NCBI GenBank assembly: GCA_963383645.1
Contig: OY726557.1
Location: 129,820,174 to 129,884,173, forward strand
Reading direction: 5' to 3'
Length of the DNA stretch: 64,000 bases
Origin: Muscardinus avellanarius
Lineage: Eukaryota > Chordata > Mammalia > Rodentia > Gliridae
The notes beneath the pieces were generated by a model. It ran no database searches, had not been told where the DNA came from, and saw only the letters and a list, made by a program, of their open reading frames with translations. This document shows positions 57,171 through 64,000 of the stretch, one piece after another (position 1 is the first letter of the stretch; each line of letters opens with the position of its first letter). The position numbers and the translations under genes were made by a program.

Positions 57171-57226
57171 AAAGGAAGGAAGGAAGGAAGGAAGGAAGGA
57201 AGGAAGGAAGGAAGGAAGGAAGGAAA
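57171..57226 (+). repeat. (GGAA)n microsatellite
   Basis: About 13 GGAA units following a SINE tail. An all-purine mirror repeat; GGAA arrays can bind ETS proteins. Confidence 0.97.
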
Positions 57227-57228
57227 TC

Positions 57229-57312
57229 AGCCAGGCATGGTGACAAACATCTGTAATCGCAGTACTGAGGCTGAGACAGGAGGACCGCAGGTTCTAGGCC
57301 AGCCTTGGCGAT
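57229..57312 (+). mobile_element. SINE head fragment
   Basis: agccaggcatggtgac ... ccagccttggcgatc, without linker or tail. Confidence 0.8.
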
Positions 57313-57509
57313 CCCCGCCTGTCTCACCAGCACAAGGTCTCTCTTCTCTGCCCCCCTTTCACCATGCTGCCACCTGCGGTGATGTGATGCAGGAGTGGAG
57401 GGCTTTCCAGAATCAACACATGCTGTTTGGACTTCCAACCTCAAAAACTATAAGCTTACTTGCAAATTTCCCAGCCTCAGGTATTTAATTTTAGCAATGG
57501 GAAATGGAC
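57313..57509 (+). mobile_element. MaLR-type LTR, 3' part
   Basis: ttcccagcctcaggtattt and ttttagcaatgggaaatggac are the hallmark end of THE1/MST-like LTRs. Confidence 0.65.
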
Positions 57510-57898
57510 TGCCATGGTTTGGATCTGAAGATCCTGCAAAGGTTCAGGTGTTGAAGGTTTGGTCCCCAACGCAGCAATGTTCAAAGACAGGGGTCAGGGA
57601 AGTGACTGGCTCTTGAGGACACTGTGGCAATAGTGGATCCACCCATTGATGGAGCCACAGCTCAATGAAGCACTGAAAGGGGCGGAGGCTAGAGGAAGCT
57701 AGACTAGTTGCAAGAAGTAGGTCCTTGGGGGCATACTCTCAAGGTCTAGATTTTCTCCCCAGTCCCTCCCCCCTACTTTCCTTCCTGCCACAAGGTCAGC
57801 TGCTATCTGTTTCTACCTCACCACAGGCCTAAAAGCAACAGAGTCAACTGACCATAAACTAAAACTTTTTAAATCACGAGCCAAAATAAGCCTTTCCT

Positions 57899-58869
57899 AG
57901 GCAGGCATGGTGATACGTGCCTGTAATCCGAACACTTGGGAGGCTGAGATAGAAAGAACATAGATCCAAGACCAACGTTAGCAATTTAGCAAGATGCTAT
58001 TTCAAAATAAAAATGAACCAGGCATAGTGGATCACACGCTCAAGGCCAGCCTCAGCCTCAGCCTCAGCAACTTAGGCCCTCTGCAACTTAGTGAGATCCT
58101 GTTTCAAAATAAAAAAATAAATCTGACATGGTAGAGCATGCCTGTAATCTCAGTACTTAGGAGGCCGAGACAGGAGGATCACAGGTTCAAAGCCAGCTAC
58201 AGCAACTTAGTGAGGTCCTCTGCCACTTAATGAGATCCTGTTTCAAAATGAAAAATGAAGCTGGGTGGAAAATCTCAGTTCACAGACAGCCTCAGCTCAT
58301 ACTTAGTGAGGCCCTTTGCAATTCAGTGAGACCCTATGTCAAAATAATTCTTTATTAAAAATAGGGCTGGGATGCCGGGCGTGGTGGCGCACGCTTGTAA
58401 TCCCCGCGCTTGGGAGGCAGAGACAGGAGGATCGCGCAGGTTCGAAGCCAGCCGCGTGCGCTGGCTTAGGAGACCCTGTTTCCAAATAAAAATGTAAAAA
58501 TAGGTCTTGGAGTGTAGCCCAGAGGTAGAAGGGCTTTCAGGAACCCCAGTACCACCAAAAAAAAAAAAAATAGGGCTGGGAATGTAGCTCAGAGATAGTC
58601 TACTCCTGGGTTCCATCCCCAGTACTGCAAAATAAATAAATAAATAATAAACAAACAAATAAATAAGGCATGTAGTATAGCTCAGAGGTAGAAGGTTCCT
58701 GAATTCCACCCCCAAAAATAAGTACCACAAAAATAAATAAATAGGGCTGGGGGTATACCTAGAATGTAGAATGCCTCTAGGTTCAATTCCCAGGACCAAT
58801 AAATAAATAAATAAAGGCTAGTGGTATAGCTTGGAGATAGAATGTCCCTGGGCTCAATCCCCAGTATCA
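57899..58869 (+). mobile_element. Five-level nested SINE cluster
   Basis: Five heads in a row start at about 57899, 58015, 58123, 58257 and 58374. They are followed by five tails at 58500-58555, 58571-58628, 58667-58727, 58744-58797 and 58816-58868. Each of the first three heads stops in its A-rich linker, the fourth just inside its tail (tagggctggga, repeated after the fifth SINE). This is the order expected if each SINE inserted into the preceding one. Confidence 0.82.
58374..58570 (+). mobile_element. Innermost SINE, aggaacccc subtype
   Basis: gccgggcgtggtggcgcac head, cgcgtgcgctggctt centre, tail gggctttcaggaacccc, A14. Least diverged of the five and therefore youngest. Confidence 0.92.
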
Positions 58870-58882
58870 AAAAATAAAATAA

Positions 58883-59104
58883 GCCAGGCATGGTGGTGCA
58901 TGCTTATAATCTCTGTGCTTGGGGGGTGGAGACAGGAGGATCGCGCAGGTTCGAAGCCAGCCGCGCTGGCTTAAGAGACCCTGTTTCCAAATTTTAAAAA
59001 GTATAAAAATAGGTCTGGGAGTGTAGCCCCGAAGTAGGTTTTCCAGGAATCCCAGTACCACCAAAATAACAACAACAACAACGACGACAACAACAACAAC
59101 AAAA
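58883..59104 (+). mobile_element. SINE, aggaacccc subtype
   Basis: Complete; tail ccaggaatcccagtacc, followed by a (CAA)n/(CGA) tract at 59068-59104. Confidence 0.92.
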
Positions 59105-59108
59105 TAAA

Positions 59109-59305
59109 AGCCAAGCATGGTGACGCATGCTTGTAATTCCAGTACTTGAGAGGCTGGGACAGGAGGATCACAGGTTCACAGCCAGCCTCAACTACTTAGG
59201 CTCTCTGCAACTTAGTCAGACTCTGTTTCAAAAGAGAAAACAAACAAAAAGGCTGGAGGTGTAGCTCAGAGGTAGACTGTCCCTGTGTTCAATCCCCAGT
59301 ATGGC
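59109..59305 (+). mobile_element. Dimeric B1-ID SINE
   Basis: gccaagcatggtgacgc head to ccccagtatggc tail. Confidence 0.88.
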
Positions 59306-59335
59306 AAAAATAAATAAGTAAAATAAAATAAAACA

Positions 59336-59382
59336 GCCGGGTGTGGTAGAATGCCCCTGGGTTCCATCCCCAGTACTGCATA
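59336..59382 (+). mobile_element. SINE reduced to its two ends
   Basis: gccgggtgtggta joined directly to gaatgcccctgggttcc; about 150 bases in between are gone. The joint lies at ggta, shared by head and tail. Confidence 0.85.
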
Positions 59383-59470
59383 TAAATAAACAAACAAAAC
59401 AAAACAAATCTTTCCTCCTTTAAGTTGCTATTTTCGGGGTTTTTGTCACAGCAATGGAAAGGTGATCAAC

Positions 59471-59649
59471 ACCTGGGCTAATGCACAGGACTACAGTTAT
59501 ACAAGTACAGCTTACTGTGTGCGGCTCTATACTTAGTAGCATAATGAGAACAACACCTAATTCATTTTATACTCAATGTGAATTTGGACCAGGAAATGAA
59601 AGGAAGAGCATTGAAATGTAGACATTTGTATAAAATACTAATTCTGCTT
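59471..59649. other. Unassigned single-copy DNA
   Basis: Nothing recognisable. Confidence 0.4.
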
Positions 59650-59805
59650 TTTTTTTTTTTTTTGGCATACTGAGGATTGAAATCAGAGATATTCTACCAC
59701 TGAGCTACATCCCCAGTCATGAGCCCTCCTCTTTTTTTTTTTTTTCAGACAGGGTCTCATAAATTGCCCAGGCTGGCCTAAAATTTGTAATCCTAATAGC
59801 CTCTT
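59650..59805 (-). mobile_element. Dimeric SINE, head end missing
   Basis: T15, tail gcatactgaggattgaa, linker T13, shortened head. Confidence 0.72.
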
Positions 59806-59891
59806 TAATAGCTCACATGCATTAGCTAACACACAGTGCTTATTTTTGCTTTGTATAAAGCAAACTTATATAGAAATTCAAAAAAGTGCCA

Positions 59892-60308
59892 TCCAGGTGT
59901 GGTGCACATACCTGTAATCTCAGTACTTAAAAGTCTAAGACAGGAGGACTGCATGTTTGAGACCAGCCTGAGCAACTTAGATCCTCCTTAATTTAGCAGG
60001 ACCTTGTTTCAAAATTAAAAATTATAAGATAAATAAATAAACAAACAAAATTATAGCTGGGCGTGGTGCCGCATGTTTATAATCCCAGTACTTTGGAGGC
60101 TGAGATAGGAGGATCATGTGTTCACGGCCAGACTCAGCAACCTAGTAAGGCCCTTTGCAAGTTAGTGAGACCCTGTTTCAAAATAAAAAAATATGGCTGA
60201 GGATATAGCTCATAGGTAGAATTGTAGAATGCCCTAGTACCACCCAAATATATATAGGCTGCGAGTGTAGCTCAGAGGTAGAATAGTACAGCAATCAATC
60301 CCTAGTAC

Positions 60309-60310
<2 letters not shown>
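59892..60310 (+). mobile_element. Outer SINE split by another SINE
   Basis: Head and linker at 59892-60050, tail (ggctgcgagtgtagctc) at 60257-60310. Confidence 0.78.
60055..60243 (+). mobile_element. Inner SINE
   Basis: gctgggcgtggtgccgc head to tail gccctagtaccacc, in the linker of the outer copy. Confidence 0.85.

Positions 60311-60312
<2 letters not shown>

Positions 60313-60357
<45 letters not shown>
60313..60357. repeat. (CA)n microsatellite
   Basis: About 22 CA units after a SINE tail. Confidence 0.96.
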
Positions 60358-60361
<4 letters not shown>

Positions 60362-60383
60362 TCGAATATAACATTTTTTTTCT

Positions 60384-60561
60384 TTTGGTTCTGGGGATTA
60401 AACCCAGGGGAATTCTGCTCCAAGCTACACTCTTGGCACTTTTTATATTTTATTTTGAAACAAGGTCTTGCTTTGTTGCTGAGGCTGGCCTCCAGTCTGC
60501 AATCCTTCTGTCTCTGCCTCCTAAGTACTGGGATTACAGGCGTGTGTCACTGAGCCCAGAT
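60384..60561 (-). mobile_element. Dimeric B1-ID SINE
   Basis: Minus strand, ctggggattaaacccag tail, head to gtcactgagcccaga. Confidence 0.82.
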
Positions 60562-61189
60562 TACCATGTCTATATATGAGATCCTTAAGGGGCAGTAAAA
60601 GTTCTGGAAGGGAGTTGGTGTGTAGGGCGCTTTCTGAAGCTGTGCATCCCCAGCAAGCACGCTACTTTATTTAGAATATGTAAATAGTTGTGATGACTTG
60701 GAAGAAGCTCCCATTGGGGGCTGTGATGGTCACGCGATGTGGGCACTGCTCCTGAGAAAACACACAAGCACTTTCCTGTAAATGCGTTGAATGCTCCGTT
60801 CCTCCCTCCAAGCTCCTCTGAATCAGCACTCTGCTCAGACACGTGGTGATGCTCCCAACTCCAAAGCCTTTTATTAGATCTAAAGAGCTGAAGCCAGGCT
60901 TGAGGAAATGCTTGGGAAAGTAACTTGGGAAAGCCAGAGATCAAAGAGAGGTCACTGACTCGAGCTGCTGCTCTCCCAGGCTGTCCTCTACCAGTCCCCT
61001 CCCACGATGTCCTCTTTTATGGCTTCCAGTTTCCAGACCTAATGCAGTTCTAAAACATCTGTGTTTTCTTGCTATACTCAAAATACACATTGGCTGAGAA
61101 CTTACCTGTTTCTGAAACTGAATGCACTGGATGTGAGGTTTCCCAGGCAACTTGAGAAGAACTGTTGGAGAAAATCCTACGTGGCATTT
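60562..61189. other. No gene seen; possible old LTR
   Basis: On the minus strand aataaa signals occur near 60876 and 60670, compatible with a decayed LTR or a transcript end, but no LTR ends were fixed. A 119-codon minus frame (60585-60944) shows no domain. Confidence 0.35.
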
Positions 61190-61245
<56 letters not shown>

Positions 61246-61248
61246 TCA
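61190..61248. repeat. (CTTT)n microsatellite
   Basis: About 14 uninterrupted units; polypyrimidine mirror repeat. Confidence 0.97.
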
Positions 61249-61734
61249 AGATCACTTGTACATAGCTTGGGATGCTATCTTGTATTTAACTTTAAGTATG
61301 GATGATCCCTGGATATACTGGGGGCTCAAGGTCATAATATATCAAACAAAACAATAAAACTGCCCTATCAAAATATTATTCCCCTGTTCCCCACTCAATT
61401 TTTCCTCTTACGTATGTCATGGTGAAAACAAACAGCATTACTCCTCAGAGTGATATAAAAGGCCAGTCTCAAGCAAAGCCAGTAACAGACTCAAACTTAC
61501 TAGTTCACTCCTAATCCTCAGGTCATGGACTAATTTAAAAAGGATTTCTGTGTGGTCCTTGGTGCATTTAAAAGAAAAAGGAAAAAAGAAAAAGAAAATA
61601 ACCACTACCTTACTCCTGGCAACGGAATACTTTGTAAAGGAGTACTACAAAAATAATAGAGTTAAGCAAGTGAGCAAGTTATTAATTTCTTTAATTCAGA
61701 GTGCACCTCTGTAGCTTTCAACAGAACACCTAGT

Positions 61735-61736
<2 letters not shown>
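61249..61736. other. No gene seen; AT-rich DNA
   Basis: Nothing recognisable beyond a purine-rich patch at 61570-61600. Confidence 0.4.
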
Positions 61737-61790
<54 letters not shown>

Positions 61791-61794
61791 TGAT
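61737..61794. repeat. (TG)n microsatellite
   Basis: About 27 TG units, one TA interruption, at a minus SINE tail. Confidence 0.96.
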
Positions 61795-61796
61795 TT

Positions 61797-61988
61797 GGGG
61801 GATTGAACCTACGGGCATTCTACCTCTGAGCTTCACTCTCAGCCCTATTTTATTTTGATTTTGAAACAGGGTCTCACTAGGCTGAAGAGAGTCTCACAAC
61901 TTACTGAGGCTTGTCTTGGAACCTGTGATCCTCCTGTCTTAGCCTCCCAAGTACTGGGCTTACAGGCATGCACCACCATGCCTAGCTG
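61797..61988 (-). mobile_element. Dimeric B1-ID SINE
   Basis: ggggattgaacctacggg tail, head to caccatgcctagc. Confidence 0.85.
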
Positions 61989-62082
61989 ACCTCGTACTTA
62001 AGTATGAGATGCTGTTGACTTTGAAAGAGATTCAGAAGCTTACTAAAATTTGACCTATGCTTTATAATAAGAGAGAGATCAG

Positions 62083-62284
62083 CTGGGAGTGGTGGTGCAC
62101 GCTTGAAATCCCAGCATTTTGAAGGCAGAGACCAAAAGATTGCAGTTCGCGGACAGCCTCAGCTACCTAGCAAGACCCTTCGCAACTCGGTGAGACCCTG
62201 CTTCAAAAATCAAAAGACTTAAAAAATAGGATTGAGGGTGTAGCTCAGAGGTACAATGCCCCTGAGTTCCATTCCTGTTACCAC

Positions 62285-62334
<50 letters not shown>
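62083..62334 (+). mobile_element. Dimeric SINE with (GA)n end
   Basis: gctgggagtggtggtgc head, tail ggattgagggtgtagc to ttaccac; (GA)n at 62288-62334. A short gagagaga also precedes the SINE (62070). Confidence 0.85.
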
Positions 62335-62336
<2 letters not shown>

Positions 62337-62452
62337 CTTTTTGTAAATATGTAATGCCTGAATCATACAAAGCTGGAGAAGAACATTACTTAAGAATCAT
62401 GTTACCTATGGAATATAGTTTGGCTCTTTTTTTTTTTTTAAATCTACTTCTG

Positions 62453-62663
62453 TGCAGTACTAGGGATTGAATCCAGGCCCTCAAGCATGCTAGGCATGTG
62501 TTCTACTACTGAGCTACAGCTCCAGCAATTCTTTTTTTTTTTTTTTTTAGTGCTATTTTGAGATAAATTCCCCCCTAACTTACCCAGGCCAGCCTCAAAT
62601 TCATGACTTTCCTGCCACAGCCTCCCAAGTATCTGGGATTTATAGGCACGAGCCATAATCCTA
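62453..62663 (-). mobile_element. B1 head joined to a true ID-type tail
   Basis: Minus strand: ID-like part with gctaggcatgtgttctac (62453-62527), T18, then B1 head to 62663. Unlike other copies the tail keeps the ID anticodon-side sequence, so it may be an older B1-ID form or an ID next to a B1. Confidence 0.7.
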
Positions 62664-62682
62664 ATTTGGATTTGGGAGGAAG

Positions 62683-62868
62683 AGTTCTAAGGATTAAGCC
62701 CAGTGGCATTGTACCTCTGAGCTACACGTACATCTCTTTTTTATTGATTGATTGTTGATTGATGTTTGAAACAGGATCTCACTAAGTTGCTGAGGCTTGC
62801 CTCAAATCTGTGATCTCCCTGTCTCAAACTCCCAAGTACTAGGATTACAGGCATGTACCACCATGCTG
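62683..62868 (-). mobile_element. Dimeric B1-ID SINE
   Basis: Tail ttaagcccagtggcatt, (TTGA)n linker, head to ccaccatgctgg. Confidence 0.82.
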
Positions 62869-62871
62869 GAC

Positions 62872-63203
62872 TAGTTTGGATCTTAAGTGATGCATAAAGG
62901 CCTGTGTGTTAAAGGTTTGAGGTAGTGGAGCCTTTACGGGGTTGAGCCTAGTTGGAGGTCTGTAGGTCATTGAGGGCATGCCCTCAAAGTGGATGGTGGG
63001 GCCTCAGTCCCTTCCTTCTGCTTCTTGGCCATGAGTTGAGTGGCTTTGCACTGTGCCTTATATAGCCATGATATGCTGCCACAGACCCGAAGTAACAAGG
63101 CCAATTGGTCCCAGAGTAGAACCTCCAAACTGTAAGCCAAAATAAACCTTTTCTCATTACAAGTTAATTATCTGAGGTATTTATTGGAAAGCTGATTAAC
63201 ACA
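62872..63203 (+). mobile_element. MaLR-type LTR
   Basis: tagtttggatcttaag start, ggtcattgagggcatgccc, gccaaaataaaccttttctc with poly(A) signal aataaa at about 63141, end aaagctgattaacaca. The 5' end is cut by the SINE. Confidence 0.68.
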
Positions 63204-64000
63204 CCATGCATCCCAGTTCATGGAAGGAGACACCACCTATACACTCTTTCCTCCCGGCTACCACCTCACGGAAGAAAACAAAGGGTCCCTGCATTTACAC
63301 TCCCATCACAACCTTTAGTTAAAGTACCTGCCACAATTGCCCATAAGTTTTCCCATATGTATGAGAAGAAACATCAAAAACAAAGCCACGTTCTAGTACA
63401 GGGACCCAAGCTAGGCTCTGGTGCGTTGCTTTGGTCAAACATGGGCATTTCAAATGCCCTGTCCTTACTGTGTTTTTGATAGGCAACTGAGCCTGAGTAA
63501 GAGAGCAATTTTTCCATCCCAATCCATTTCATAATTATTAGCTCTGCTTCTGGCTTTCACAGCCTATACCTCCCTAATCCTCTGGTATTGGTATAGTTTC
63601 TTGGGACAGATAAAAACCTCCTTAATACCACCTTGATATTTCAATGGTGTCTTTTGACAGGAAAGCAAAATCAACCATTCTGCTTTCCCTGAGGAAAACA
63701 TTTTCCTGAGCAGGAAACATTACTTGGCTCTTCTTTTCATCATGGGAGAAAGATATCTTCAAGGACAAAAGTAAATCTTACTCAGAAGCATCCTTCTTAT
63801 TTGTAACTCTTATTCAGAAGCATTCTTCTTGTTTGAGTTCTCATCTGTATGGGAGCACACTGGCAGGTGGGCAGAAGTGAGCAGGGAGGCACCTTTATTT
63901 CTCAATGCTGAGAATTTTTCAAGAAAGATGAAATCAATAAGGGCTAATCTATGGGCATACAGACATCAAACAGCTGTGTAAACACTGGACAGATGCATAA
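63204..64000. other. No gene seen; single-copy DNA to window end
   Basis: No SINE in the last 0.8 kb. Near-repeat agaagcat(t/c)cttctt(g/a)tttg at 63784-63836. No exon could be supported. Confidence 0.4.

Larger units (their letters stand above)
57510..59470 (+). mobile_element. MaLR-type LTR split by the SINE cluster
   Basis: Starts tgccatggtttggatctg, runs to gccaaaataagcctttcct (57898), resumes at tctttcctcctttaagttgc (59409) and ends gtcacagcaatggaaagg (59461). (c/t)ctttcct at both borders is consistent with a target duplication. Confidence 0.72.

Overview
This 64-kb window is non-coding nuclear DNA of a mammal, almost certainly a rodent and most likely a squirrel-type one (Sciuromorpha). 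The main clue is about 90 copies of a dimeric SINE: a 7SL-derived, B1-like head (ggcatggtggcgcac... / ggaggctgagacagga), an A-rich linker, and a tRNA-like, ID-derived tail (tagctcagaggtagaa / gggttcaatcccc). Sciurid genomes are known for this architecture (B1-dID / MEN-like SINEs). Free-standing ID elements, rodent MaLR LTRs, a young class II-type LTR and L1 copies agree. The species cannot be named from sequence alone.

Layout. From 1 to about 51.8 kb the window is AT-rich intronic or intergenic DNA packed with SINEs, four L1 fragments of different ages, ancient DNA transposons, MIRs and microsatellites. Structured pieces are: an 86/80-bp direct duplication (1659-2658); an inverted pair of DNA-transposon copies (5.3-6.3 kb); an LTR-like segment (about 10.0-10.7 kb); an L1 3' end split by a 576-bp solo LTR with a 6-bp target duplication (14.8-15.8 kb); an ERVL-type LTR (27.2 kb); a 3.3-kb chimeric L1 insertion with 5' UTR and near-intact ORF1 between 13-bp target duplications (28.24-31.59 kb); and a 410-bp inverted duplication of high identity with 3.3 kb between the arms (37.24 and 40.97 kb).

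At about 51.8-52.86 kb lies a strong CpG island, the only gene-like signal. On the minus strand it contains a good splice donor (exon end at 52081) and a 21-codon small ORF, as expected for a mostly non-coding first exon of a gene running leftwards. If so, most or all of the window to the left is its first intron. I do not recognise the gene and found no supportable coding exon.

From 52.9 to 64 kb the sequence is again repeat-rich, with three or four MaLR-type LTRs and a SINE cluster. At 57.90-58.87 kb five SINE heads in a row are followed by five tails, as if each new SINE landed in the A-rich linker (once in the tail start) of the previous one. Nesting at the SINE linker recurs across the window and is its most distinctive structural theme. 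No CRISPR, true tRNA or rRNA gene, or complete protein-coding host gene was found.
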